Source of the DNA: Pomphorhynchus laevis
Lineage: Eukaryota; Acanthocephala; Palaeacanthocephala; Echinorhynchida; Pomphorhynchidae
Length of the DNA: 64,000 bases
Direction of reading: 5' to 3'
Assembly (NCBI GenBank): GCA_012934845.2
Contig: WNNJ02003214.1
Span: 1 to 64,000 of the forward strand
Shown here: in pieces, positions 52,126 to 62,165 of the stretch
Position numbering within the stretch: position 1 is the stretch's first letter
Layout of the letters: each line of letters begins with the position of its first letter
Translations under genes and position numbers: made by a program
Notes under the pieces: model-generated
Told to the model about the DNA's origin: nothing
Seen by the model: the letters and a program-made list of their open reading frames with translations, nothing else
Databases searched by the model: none

Positions 52126-52159
52126 GCTGGCAAGTTGTTTTGTAAAACAACTTGCCAGC
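52126..52159. repeat. Perfect 16-bp-arm palindrome at the E 5' junction
   Basis: 52126-52141 (GCTGGCAAGTTGTTTT) and 52144-52159 pair perfectly with a 2-nt loop. The outer arm is RLE target sequence (the codons continuing '...VQ'); the inner arm is its inverse next to the E 5' end. Confidence 0.85.
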
Positions 52160-52535
52160 TAGGGGATTTATCGTAGGAATCACGGTATTGCAAAAGATGA
52201 AACAAGATGATTTTCACTCTCGTGCCCAACGTCATGCTCCGACCGTCCGGAGGGTAATAAATTTTATCGCAAATGGACATATAGCGAAAGCATCCAGAAT
52301 GCTCAAGAATGATTCAGGCATTGAAGTGATACCTTTAGAGGAAATAGTAAACAACAAAACGGTGTCGCAGCACTTGGAAGATATGCATCCAACAGCGTAT
52401 GAAGGTCTTACTAATTTAAAATTGACTGCTCCAATGGACAGATGTGCTGAACATCACTCAATAAGATTTTTCAGCATGGATCATGAACATATTATAAAAG
52501 CTGCAAGGCGAACACATGGTTCGGCAGGTCCCTAA
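52152..52535 (+). pseudogene. RLE ORF linker fragment (127 aa)
   Basis: PTVRRVINFIANGHIAKASR, then MLKNDSGIEVIPLEEI and RFFSMDHEHIIKAARRTHG, leading to SAGP. It corresponds to the pre-RT helical region and the start of 'GAAGPSG.D..GW', whose rest (PEGWRSFHTAF) continues in the next frame. Confidence 0.7.
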
Positions 52536-52580
52536 GGAGTAGACCCGGAAGGATGGAGATCTTTTCATACAGCATTTGGT

Positions 52581-52913
52581 ATGACTTCAAGAAGATTAGC
52601 GTGTATGATAAGTGAATTTGATATCAAAATATCCACAGAGGACATTGAATCAAGTAGATTGGATGCGTATACGAGTAGTCGACTTATACCGCTGAACAAT
52701 AACCCGGGAGTCCGGCCGGTGGGAATTGGGGAAGTGCTACGCAGGATAATAGGCCGAGCAATACTCGAACATATAGGCGATGATTTAAGAAATGTATGCG
52801 GATATGTACAGCTATGTGCTGGACAATGCGGAGGGACCGAAATCGCCATACACACAGTTCGATCTTCCTTTTCAGCTTCCCCTGATAATTGCTTTCTTCT
52901 GCTGGAGGATTAA
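52581..52913 (+). pseudogene. RLE RT fingers (110 aa)
   Basis: SSRLDAYTSSRLIPLNNNPG, then VRPVGIGEVLRRIIGRAI and YVQLCAGQCGGTEIAIHTV. It ends at LLLED just where motif A (DAS.AFN..NR) should be; the sequence resumes in another frame at INRSLTLENMKY, so a small deletion has removed the first catalytic Asp region. Confidence 0.82.
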
Positions 52914-54117
52914 TAGATCGCTCACCCTCGAAAATATGAAATACATCTTCCCGTCCCTGAGTATAATTCTGAATCATACATACGCAAAGCCATCACATTT
53001 AACAGTCGGTGGGATCTTTTTGATGTCAGCTGAAGGATTCACTCAAGGAGATCCTCTATCGATGACAGCCTTTGCTGCCGCGTCCTTACTGTTTATCGAA
53101 AAGCTAAGACAAATTTCCCCTAGTGCTCAGCCCTGTTGGTATGCAGATGATACTACTTACGTAGGGAAGGCAAAAGATTTATTAAAGGTGTGGGAGCTAG
53201 TAAAACGATATGGACCGGCTTACGGATACAACGTAAATCCCGAAATGTGTGTAATTTTAACACGAGAAAATATTGGATATTCAAATCTATTTGAGGAAAC
53301 TGGTTTACAGATCCGACCAGATGGAGTCAAATACCTAGGCAGTTACATCGAGACGAACAACTATGTTGAACATCAAGTGAAGGAAAAAAATAGAGAATTC
53401 AAGACGGACGTATCAAAACTAGAGGATCTAGCTACGGAGAATACCTTTGCGGCGTATCTTATGTCAAATAGAGTTTTCCAACACCAATGGACATATTTGA
53501 AGAGAATATGCGAGACAAAGATTGAATGGTTTAAACCTCTAAAAAATGAATTATTTCAAAACACAATTACTCGGATACTTGGTATAGAAACTATGAATAA
53601 AGAATCTAAATCAATAATTCATCTACCATATTTCCTAGGAGGTTTGGGATTAATGAACCTAGCTGCGGAAAGAGAGAATGAATATAGAGTTTCGTACTCG
53701 GTGTGCAAACCAAGCATTGATGGACTGAGAGGAAACGAACTACGTAATAAACAAAAAATATACAAAAATGAAACGCATGATCAGAATAAGATTAAACAAA
53801 AGCTGGATCAACTCAAAATTATTGATACATCGGAACGAGATCATAGAACAATATTGAGAAACGCAAGTGTCAAAGAAGCCTCGGCTTGGCTTACGTCACG
53901 AACTTATACGGATAACAGACTTCTGAACTCACAAGAGTTTGAAGATGCGATAGCAGTGCGATATGCATGGGAGCCTAAAACCCTAACTGGCTTTTGCACA
54001 TGTGGTATGGATTTAAATGTAACACATGAATTGTCGTGTAAATGTGAAGGTATCTATTACATTAGACACAATATAGTAGTCGATGAAATTATCAAACCGT
54101 TAAATCAAATTCTATAG
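52792..54117 (+). pseudogene. RLE RT palm to zinc knuckle (441 aa; RLE part from about 52915)
   Basis: GFTQGDPLSMTAFAAASLLF (motif B), WYADDTTYVGKAKDLL with YADD at 117-120, YLGSYIETNNYVEHQVKEKN, FLGGLGLMNLA, a long helical region, SAWLTSRTYT, then the knuckle CTCGMDLNVTHELSC and YYIRHNIVVDEI. C-x-C-x7-H-x3-C followed by RHN is the R2-type arrangement. This is the longest continuous piece of the element. The first ~40 residues are out-of-frame read-in. Confidence 0.85.
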
Positions 54118-54551
54118 ATTTTGACAGATCGATACTACAAAAGATAGAGAGGCCAGAGCTGATATTTGTTGCAATGGGCTATATAGGAATATCTGGGGGC
54201 GCTCCTATATAGACGTGTGTGTCTTCAACAATTTAGCACCTTCATATTCTTTAGAGTACATGACTGATCCATTTACATACCATGAAAGTCGAAAAAAACA
54301 CAAAGTACGCAGAAAGAATTACAAGAATTAAGCAAGCGGCATTCCGCCCGGTGATTTTCTCGACAGTTGGAGGAATAGGTCCTGTAGCAAACAGTGTGAT
54401 TAAGCGGATTGCCACTAGATTGGCAGAAAAATACGTAGATAGGTATGATGACTGTATAAGAAAAATAAGTGCAAACATTTTGATATCTATTGCAAAATCA
54501 GTGTCTACGACGCTAAGGAAGAGAAATTACAAAAGTTTCAATCACAACTGA
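54118..54551 (+). pseudogene. RLE endonuclease-like C-terminal region
   Basis: EARADICCNGLYRNIWGRSY, then IDVCVFNNLAPS and YHESRKKHKVRRK are readable at 54150-54310 in one frame. 54282-54551 (89 aa) gives ERITRIKQAAFRPVIFSTVG, then RIATRLAEKYVDRYDDCI. The D...D-V and downstream K-rich helix resemble a PD-(D/E)xK-type core; assignment as nuclease is inference. Confidence 0.6.
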
Positions 54552-55102
54552 GTAATAAGGACTATAACGAAGACAGGGACAAAACTATTATACTCTGACA
54601 TTTATAAGATCCATTTGAGGGTAACTACTAATTTGTAAATAATATTTTGAATATTAAAAAAATATTAAAAAAAATATTATTATTAATAGATTCCAACGCC
54701 TTTCAACATCGTTGGTGTAATCAACAAATGTTAACAATGATGCAGCTTGTCTTAATTTGGCTATATTAGCTGTCTAAATTTGGCTATTAACTGAACTGTC
54801 TTAATTGAGCTGTCATAATTGTCTTAATCTCGAGTTACCTGCTGCATGGAAAAAACGAGTGTAGTACCAATTTATAAAAATGGTGAAAGATATGATCAAA
54901 GTAACTATAGGCCAATAAGTCTAACTAGTCTTTATGCAAAATGCTTGAGCGTATACTTAACAGACGCATATATGATCATTTGAATTTGCTGAGAATTCTC
55001 AATAAAGCACAGGATGGATTTCGCCCTCGACGTTCATGTCTTTCAAACTTATTACATGCTCGGTAATATTGGGTTGGACTTGTTAACATGAACTGAATTT
55101 AC

Positions 55103-55357
55103 GTGATATTTCTCGACTTTAGTCGGACTTTTGATAGGGTGCCCCACAAAATGCTTATTTCCACCCTTGAGTCTTATAAAGTAATTCGCTTTATTATATG
55201 CTGGACTCAAGATTTTCTTAAATATATAACCTTTGCTATTCGTGTAGGTCAATGTATATCGTCTTCTCATCCTATCATCTCAGGAGTACCACAGGAATCA
55301 GTCCTAGGTCATTTGTTGTTTAACATATTTATAACTCAGCTACTAGATTTATATTAG
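55103..55357 (+). pseudogene. CR1 G RT fragment (84 aa)
   Basis: MIFLDFSRTFDRVPHKMLIS (catalytic Asp of motif A), then SSHPIISGVPQESVLGHLLF (motif B, Gly to Glu and Pro to His changes) and ITQLLDL. The stop follows entry into the inserted A piece. Confidence 0.82.
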
Positions 55358-55756
55358 ATTTTACATATTTTGCCTAACTCTCCTGGCCCACCATCCACAT
55401 CCGTATCAAACTCCGCCTTCTCGTAACTTTTCGTATCATCGCTGTCGGCTCCCCATCGTTTATCAACCTTCCTTTCTTAGACGACACTCGCCCCACATCG
55501 CTATCGCTGCGTTCCCGTAATTCCATCTTACTCCACGTTCCCAATTACTCCAACAACTACGGTCTCCGATCCTTCCTCGTCGCCGCCTCACTCGTCTGGA
55601 ATCAACTCCCTCTCGACATCCGCCGCGCTCCCTCATTTATTACATTCAAATACCGGCTCCGTACTCACCTTCTCGACACATGATTTACATTTTTGTTTTG
55701 TTGTGGTCATGTAAGCGTGCGCTGGCACGCATTTGCCACGTTAAAAAAATATTTTT
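55352..55756 (+). mobile_element. LINE A 3'-end insertion with target-site duplication
   Basis: It carries the last ~100 codons of A ORF2 (frameshifted), the 3' UTR hairpin GCGTGC-GCTG-GCACGC and a short A-rich end. It is flanked by CTAGATTTA at 55343-55351 and 55757-55765, the clearest target-site duplication in the window. Removing it restores the G reading frame. Confidence 0.85.
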
Positions 55757-56267
55757 CTAGATTTACTTGAGGATTGTAGTGTTTTATTTTTTGTCGGTGA
55801 TGTAAAGGTATGGAAATTAATTAAAACCGACAAGGATCGAAATAACTTTCAAAATATTTAAAACATTGTTTATCGATGGTTTTTGATCACTGGAATCATA
55901 ATGAATATTAAAAAGTGTGCACAAATTAGATTAGGTCATAGCAATGTAAGTCGAGAATATTTTCTTGGCAACGAGTTTGTTGTATTAAGGATTTTGGTGT
56001 GATTTTTAAAAAACAACCGATCATTTCCTTGTCACTCTTACTCTTACTCGTCCCCATCCTCCTTCTCCGCCTTTACCTTTATCTACACCAAGTCGACCCT
56101 GGAAGCTTCTCGATATCCCTGTTCTCTGCACAGCCTTACTCAATTCTTCACTCTTTTCACTTCCTCTTAACTATCTCTCTCCCGATGATCTCTGCATTCT
56201 GTTTGATTCTGAACTTACGTCGATCCTCAATAACCTTCTGCCTAGTCGACTTCGACGTTCCCAGCGC

Positions 56268-58226
56268 TTGCGCCATGCTCCCTGGTTCGATTCTGACTGT
56301 AGTCTTTCTAAGCGTCGACTCCGTCACTCTTTTCGTATGTATAAACGCTTTCTTAAACGTTCACCCGACTCACTCCCTCCAAATATTCGTGATTCCTACT
56401 TTTCTCAACGCCGTTCACATCTCATTCTTATACGTACTAAACGTACTCTCTTTTGGCGAAATCAACTCGAGTCATCTTCCAACTCTAAATCTCATTGGAA
56501 AATCTTAAACTCAATTCTTTCACGATCATCTACCCCTTGTAATATAAATCCTGATGAATTTTCTTCTTATCTACAAACTAAACTATCTAATTTACTTTCC
56601 CTACTACCCATAGCCCCCTTGTACCCATTCTTCTCTTTAAATACTTCCCTCCCAGAACTATTCCACCTTCTTCCCGTTTCGTCTGATGAAGTTTCTTCGG
56701 TTCTGCTGTCATTACCTAATAAAACCTCTCCTTCTGACCCAATTCCCACTCACTTGCTTAAAAATATCTGCTCCTTTATCTTACCCTTCCTAACCACATT
56801 GTTCAACTCGTCCATCCGTAGCTGTACATTTCCTTCCATCTGGAAATGCGCCACTGTTCGTCCTCTCATCAAAAAGCAATCTCTCGACTCCTCACTACCA
56901 TCTTCGTACCGTCCTATTTCACTTCTCCCAACCCTCTCTAAACTCCTTGAGCGTCTCGTTCTTAAGCAAGTTAATACATATCTCTATTCCTCTAACTTAT
57001 TTCCTCCCTTCCAAGCCACTTTTCGCTCTAATTACTCTACCGAAATTGCATGTCTTAAAGTTTATAACGACTTACTCATATCGCGCGATCATAAATTATG
57101 TAGTGTCATAGTTTCTCTTGATCTATCGTCTGCTTTTGACATCGTCGATCACTCGATTCTTCTCCATCGCCTTCGTCATGATTATGGCTTCTCTTTACCA
57201 CTGTATCATGGTTTTCTTCATATCTATCAAACCGTACATTTCGCGTATATTCTAACTCTTCTCTCCCATCCTTCGTCCATTCCGTCCGGTGTTTCACAAG
57301 GCTCAGTATTAGGCCCTATACTTTTCTCACTTCTTCTTGGTGATTTGTCTTCGATTTCTCATAAATTTAACTTCCATGTTATGCAATATGCTGATGACAT
57401 TCTCATCTATGCTCATGCACCTGTTTATCGTATTCACGATCTTAGTGTTTCCGCTTCGGACTGTCTTGTCTCAATTTCCAATCATCTTTCTTCCCTTCGC
57501 CTTTCTCTGAATCCTGATAAATCCAAAATTATGTGGATCCTACCTCGACGCCTCGGCTTCGAACCTCCCTCCGTATCATTAAATTCTACAATTCTTCCTA
57601 TCGTTGATAATCTCGTTTTCCTAGGCTTCCATTTTGACAACCGACTTTCACTTAAACCTTTCGTTAGATATAAAGTACGCTCATCTACCTTGATACTCCG
57701 CAACCTCCGTCAAGTTCGTAGATTGATCGATTTCCCTTCTTGTATGACTCTCATATCATCTCTCCTTTTTTCTAGACTCGATTATTGTCTTAGTCTATTT
57801 TCCAACTCACCTAAATCCACTCTTCTTCTCCTACAACGCATCGTCAATGCAGCTGTCCGAATTCTCCTCCGTCTTCGTCGTTTTGATCATACATCCTACA
57901 ATCTTGCTTCTCTCGATTTGCCTACAATTTATTGTCGTGTTCAAATTCGTCTTCTTATCGTTGCTTTCCGCCTTGTAACTTTTCATACCCCTTCATTTCT
58001 CAACCTTCCTTTTCTTGATAATTCTCGTCCTGTTTACTGTTCCTTGCGTTCTTGTAATTCCCTTCTTTTACATGTCCCAAACTACTCTACCTCCTTTGAA
58101 CTCCGCTACTTCCTGGTGGCTGCTCCTCTATCGTGGAATCATCTGCCCATTCATATACGCCAATCAACTTCCCTGCAGTGCTTCAAACGACAAATCCGAT
58201 CCCATTTTAACAATTTATCCGCTTGA
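56268..58226 (+). CDS. LINE B ORF2, linker to C-terminus (652 aa), uninterrupted
   Basis: The endonuclease is missing by truncation. The linker starts MRHAPWFDSDCSLSKRRLRH. RT: PSSYRPISLLPTLSKLLERL, VSLDLSSAFDIVDHSILL, SGVSQGSVLGPILFS (motif B Pro to Ser), MQYADDILIYAHAP. The C-terminus ends FKRQIRSHFNNLSA. Some codons upstream in another frame (from 56034) are the decayed end of the endonuclease. It cannot be autonomous but encodes an otherwise whole RT. Confidence 0.88.
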   Translation: MRHAPWFDSDCSLSKRRLRHSFRMYKRFLKRSPDSLPPNIRDSYFSQRRSHLILIRTKRTLFWRNQLESSSNSKSHWKILNSILSRSSTPCNINPDEFSSYLQTKLSNLLSLLPIAPLYPFFSLNTSLPELFHLLPVSSDEVSSVLLSLPNKTSPSDPIPTHLLKNICSFILPFLTTLFNSSIRSCTFPSIWKCATVRPLIKKQSLDSSLPSSYRPISLLPTLSKLLERLVLKQVNTYLYSSNLFPPFQATFRSNYSTEIACLKVYNDLLISRDHKLCSVIVSLDLSSAFDIVDHSILLHRLRHDYGFSLPLYHGFLHIYQTVHFAYILTLLSHPSSIPSGVSQGSVLGPILFSLLLGDLSSISHKFNFHVMQYADDILIYAHAPVYRIHDLSVSASDCLVSISNHLSSLRLSLNPDKSKIMWILPRRLGFEPPSVSLNSTILPIVDNLVFLGFHFDNRLSLKPFVRYKVRSSTLILRNLRQVRRLIDFPSCMTLISSLLFSRLDYCLSLFSNSPKSTLLLLQRIVNAAVRILLRLRRFDHTSYNLASLDLPTIYCRVQIRLLIVAFRLVTFHTPSFLNLPFLDNSRPVYCSLRSCNSLLLHVPNYSTSFELRYFLVAAPLSWNHLPIHIRQSTSLQCFKRQIRSHFNNLSA

Positions 58227-58255
58227 CTTTTTCATTTTTGTTTGTGGACTTGTAA

Positions 58256-58272
58256 GCGTACAGCTTGTACGC
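58256..58272 (+). promoter_or_regulatory. 3' UTR hairpin of LINE B
   Basis: GCGTAC (58256-58261), loop AGCTT, GTACGC (58267-58272), then ATTTGCCACATTAAATAAA. Compared with A, one G-C pair is A-U here with both sides changed. Confidence 0.7.
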
Positions 58273-58752
58273 ATTTGCCACATTAAATAAATTTGTATTA
58301 TTATTAAAACACGTGATAACATTGATAGTATTTGAAACGCAGCAAGAACAATAACCTATATAATTCAAAAATTGCTTTGAAGACCCATCTCCCGTTTATG
58401 CTTTGCGTTTATATAATGCTCTTATAATACTGATATTAAAATGTGTGTCGCCACCTTTCCTTGTACGTGTACAGAATTTGATCAATTAGAGCTTATACTT
58501 CGACGGTTTACGAAATTATGTCCTCAGGTATAATATATTTCCTATGAGAAGATTGAAAAGTTTCAATATGCCGACAGTGCGCGAAAGATTTCTGCTTTAC
58601 GACCTTCTAACTAGTATCGACTAATAAATGAGGATGAAAATTTTCCAGTAAATAGAGTTGAACTCAATGAACGGGATTATCGTAGAAAGAACACAAAAGT
58701 ATTGGTAAAAAGACGATGTTTTTCAAAGTGGCAAATGCGTGCCAGCGCACGC

Positions 58753-59472
58753 TTACATGACCACAACAAAGCAAGACTGCGAATCAGGTGTCGAGAAGGT
58801 GTGAACGGAGGAGGTGTTTGAATATGATAAAGGAGGAGGCGCGGCGGACGTCGAGAGGGAGTTGATTCCAGGCGAATGAGGCGGCGACGAGGAAGGATCG
58901 GAGACCGTAGTTGTTGGAGTAATTAGGAACGTGGAGTAAGAGGTATGACGGGAACGAAGCGATAGCGAGGTGGGGCGAGTATCGTCTAAGAAAGGAAGGT
59001 TGATGAACGAAGGGGAGCCGACAGCGATGAGACGAAAAGTAACGAGAAGAAGGCGGAGTTTGATGCGGATGTAAATGGTGGGCCAGGAGAGTTGGGCAAA
59101 ATATGTGGATGTGTGGTCGAAGCGACGGAGACGAAAGAGCACTCGAACGGCGGTGTTGATTATTCGTTGTAGGGGTAGGATGATGGATTTTGGAGAATTG
59201 GCGAAAAGGCTAAGACAGTAATCGATTTTAGGGAAAAGAAGCGATGAAAGAAGAGACATACAAGAACGGAAGTCGATAAGGGGGCGGATACGGCGGATAT
59301 CACGGAGAATTAAGTTAGATGAGCAGACCTTGTCACGGACGAAGGGTTTAAGGGAAAGGTGATCATCGAAATGGAAGCCTAAGAAAGTGAGATTGTGGAC
59401 TATGGGGATGATTGATGAGGCAAAATATACAGTGGGAGGAGATATGTTTGGTTTACTGGGGAGGATCCACAT
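58753..59472 (-). pseudogene. LINE A ORF2, post-YADD to near C-terminus (239 aa)
   Basis: MWILPSKPNISPPTVYFASS, SLKPFVRDKVCSSNLILRDI, RRFDHTSTYFAQLSWPTIYI. The last part is out of frame (YSTFLITPTTTVSDPSSS). The YADD just upstream is damaged by a frame break. Confidence 0.82.
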
Positions 59473-59625
59473 TATTTTGGACTTTTCGGGGTATAGAACG
59501 AGATGGAGATTGGAGAGACGTTTGTAGATAGAAGAAAGACAGTTAGAGGCAGAAATGCCGATATCGTTTATGCGACTTGCGGGTGAATAAGCATGATGAC
59601 GGTGTCATCGACGTATTGCATGACG

Positions 59626-60207
59626 TTAAACGGGTAAGGTTTGATAAACGGAGATAGATCGCCAAGCAGAAGTGAGAAAAGCAGGGGACCTAGGACTGAA
59701 CTTTGTGGGACCCCGCAAAAAAATAGGGATGGGAGGGGAGGATGATGAATTAGAACAGACGCGAAAGGAACGGTCGGATAGATATGAGGCGAACCATGCT
59801 ACGGAGGGGGACGAAAATCCGTAATTATAACGAAGGCGAGAAAGGAGGACGGAGTTCTCGACAATGTCGAATGCGAAGGAGAGGTCGAGGGAGATGAGAC
59901 CACTATATAGAGCCTTGTCTCGAGAAATGAGTAAGTCGTTGTACACTTTTATGCATGCGATTTCTGTCGAGTAATTAGAGCGGAAAGCGGATTGGAAAGG
60001 AGGGTACAGATTGGATGAGGAGAGATAAGCGTTGATTTGTATTAAGATGAGGCGTTCTAAGAGCTTTGAAAGAGTAGGGAGTAGTGAAATGGGGCGATAG
60101 CTAGAAGGAAGGGAGGGGTCGAGCGATTGTTTCTTAAGGAGGGGACGAACGATTGCGGATTTCCAGTGTGAAGGGAAGATACGACTGCGGATGGACGAGT
60201 TAAACAA
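59626..60207 (-). pseudogene. LINE A ORF2, RT fingers/palm (193 aa)
   Basis: SYRPISLLPTLSKLLERLIL, LISLDLSFAFDIVENSVLL (usual DHS is ENS) and SSPPIPIFLRGPTKFSPRS, where motif B GVPQGS is lost to a frameshift. Confidence 0.82.
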
Positions 60208-60363
60208 GGTTGTGAGAAATGGGGATATCGATGAGCATATAGATTTTAATATGTGGGTAGGCAGGGATCGGCAGGTGAGGTTTTGTTGGGCAAGGACATG
60301 AGGACAGATGATACTTCTGTAGGTGATACAGGGAGAAGATGAAAGAGTTCCGGAAGAATGAGG

Positions 60364-61656
60364 CTAGACTGGGCAGAGTGGGATAGGATGCAAACGGTTG
60401 TGAGAGAGCAGCGTTGATACTTTAGTCTGGGGAAATGACGAATAATCATTGGCATTGATGTTGCACGGCGAAGAGGAGCGAGCCAGGATTGAGTTAAAAG
60501 TATGCCAGAGAGTCTTAGAGTTGAATGAAGTGATGATTTTATGCTGCCAGAAGGAGTTGCATTTGGTACGTAGTAGGTTGAGATGAGACCGGCGAAGAGC
60601 AAGATAGGAATCACGGAAAGACGGAGTGATCGAGCGGAAATCACGTCTGAGAGAGCGGTGATAGACTCTAAAAGCATGGCGGAGTCGACGCTTTGAGAGT
60701 AGGCATTGGATGTCAAACCATGGGGCACGGTGCAAGCGACGGTGTGGGTGAGACTTGAAGGGCAAGAGAATATCGAGAGTGGATGTGAGTTCAGAGTCGA
60801 AAAGAAAGGCGAGATCGTGAGGAGATGAATATGTTATTGTGGGTAATGATAGAGACGATTTGAGTAAGACAGCGCGGAGAAGGGAGAGGTCAAGATTTCT
60901 CCAAGGGCGACGTAGGATTGTAGGTGTGTGAGGAGGGGTGTGGTTGCGAGTGAGATCAAGGGTGATAAGAAAGTGATCGGATAGACCAGGATCATAGATG
61001 GACAGTGAGGTGTAGGCAGCAAAATGATCGGGGACAGCGATGATGTCGAGTGCCCCACCAAGTATATGTGTGGGGGCAGTTGAGATTAGTTTGTAATTGT
61101 AGTTGGATAGAATGTTGATGAACCGGATGGAATCCGTGGAAGAGGGGCGGTCTAGGCGGATATTGAAGTCGCCTAGAACGAGTGAAGGGATTGAGGACAA
61201 AGAACAATGAGAAAGGATGTCAGCGAGTTCGGTAAAAAATAAGGCTGTCGGAGCTGATGAACCAGGACGGTATACAATAGCGAGATCTAGATTGATCGGG
61301 TTAGAATAAGGACATATGAGCAATTCAAAAGAGCAAGGACTGAAAGGGGGATTATTTTGCGAAGAGACGCTAGGGTAACGCGCGAATGCGACGATGTCGC
61401 CATGATTAGAGAATTTAGAAGGGCATGAGCTGAGGGGGCGGGCGGATTCGACTAGGGAGCAACCGGCAGAGAGCAGACGGCGAATGGAAAGGTCTTCGGA
61501 ATCTGAGTGCCAGGATTCGGTGAGGCAGAAGAGATCGATGGATTGCTTGGTGAATAGGTTTGGGATAAGATCGGATTTATTGAGAATATATCTTGTGTTG
61601 AGGAGGCAGAGGCAAAAACCGTGTATGGTGGCGAAAAAGTCTAGTGGAGAAGACAC
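60364..61656 (-). pseudogene. LINE A ORF2, endonuclease and linker (430 aa)
   Basis: LNTRYILNKSDLIPNLF, TESWHSDSEDLSIRRLL, LGDFNIRLDRPSSTD, DPGLSDHFLITLDLTRN, then HRAPWFDIQCLLSKRRLRHA. The endonuclease motifs are all still present. The frame is lost near 60370 and continues in the frame at 60246-60728. Confidence 0.85.
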
Positions 61657-61867
61657 ATAGGGTGGATGGAGCTCCTTCGAATTTTGGGACGGGTGTGAAC
61701 AACTTGAAAATTTCCGTCTATGTTTCGGATGGAGAGTGATGTTTCGCCGTTTTCCTCGCGACGGCGTTTTTCGATGCGGGCTGAAGAGATTTAAGCTATT
61801 TCAGAAGGGGCGCGATCGGAGAAAATTGGAGTGGTTGACGATGACATGAGTTTGAATCGTTGAGAGA

Positions 61868-62165
61868 GTACATGAGTTTGACTCGTTGAATGGTAGTACA
61901 TGAACACGAAAAATACCCTCGTATTTTCCGACTGTCCCATCGAGCGGTGAATGTTTAGAATCGTCTTCCAGCTGATGTCGTTGCGGTGCAGACAATCAAT
62001 GAATTTAAATCTAATATAAAGAGCTGAATTCGTAATGAGAACGAGTGATTAATGCAGTACTCACGGCCCTGATATATAATATAATGAATTATTTTTTCTT
62101 GTATTGATTTATTTTTTGAGCGGTCAAAACAGCCTTTATGGCTATAACCTGTAATAATAGTTTAA
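61868..62165 (+). mobile_element. CR1 G C-terminus and 3' UTR
   Basis: RIFRLSHRAVNV, then RLPADVVAVQTINEFKSNIK, then GAGCGGTCAAAACAGCCTTT and GGCTATAACCTGTAATAATA. It is the sister of the minus-strand fragment at 18240-18515. Confidence 0.8.

Larger units (their letters stand above)
47688..52143 (-). mobile_element. CR1 family E, full length and apparently intact
   Basis: On the minus strand: short 5' UTR, ORF1 (52110-50644), ORF2 (50734-47765), and a 3' UTR with AGCT-CAAAT-AGCT (47723-47735, plus strand) and a TATAATAATAATAATAAT-type end. Neither ORF is interrupted. It sits inside an RLE element: the host frame '...KLWKVQQ' resumes after it. The 5' junction is marked by a 16-bp palindrome. 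It is likely the youngest event here and a candidate active copy. Confidence 0.88.
47455..54700 (+). mobile_element. RLE-type LINE, most of its length, split by element E
   Basis: N-terminal part 47483-47688, then the E insertion (47688-52143, opposite strand), then 52144-54551 and a 3' UTR to about 54700. In order: helical N-terminus, a linker, RT with YADD, post-RT helices, CCHC knuckle, RHN block, and RLE-like acidic motifs with a basic C-terminal helix. It has several frame breaks, including loss of RT motif A. The clade name is uncertain; an R2-like endonuclease is inferred from motif order. Confidence 0.75.
56026..58312 (+). mobile_element. LINE family B, 5'-truncated, long open ORF2
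   Basis: It starts TCACTCTTACTCTTACTCG and ends with hairpin GCGTAC-AGCTT-GTACGC (58256-58272) and an AATAAATTTGTATTATTATT tail. It is inserted in CR1 G; flanks share TTAAAA. It is nearly identical to the minus-strand copy at 23872-25877, so the family was active recently. Confidence 0.88.
58727..61867 (-). mobile_element. LINE family A, 5'-truncated and frameshifted
   Basis: The 3' end at 58727 has the family hairpin (reverse) and the copy reaches into the ORF1 C-terminus (61867). Compared with the intact A copy it has several frame breaks in ORF2. It sits in CR1 G. At its 5' edge ACATGAGTTTGA(A/C)TCGTTGA is repeated in tandem. Confidence 0.88.
54840..62165 (+). mobile_element. CR1 family G copy split by three L2-like insertions
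   Basis: Pieces in order: 54840-55351 (RT entry to motif B), 55757-56025 (polymerase-site region on), 58313-58726 (post-RT), 61868-62165 (C-terminus and 3' UTR with AGCC-TTTAT-GGCT, 62131-62143). Between them lie an A 3' end (plus), a B copy (plus) and an A copy (minus). The frame continues across the first insertion (TQLLDL, then LEDCSVLFF). The copy is decayed. Confidence 0.82.
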
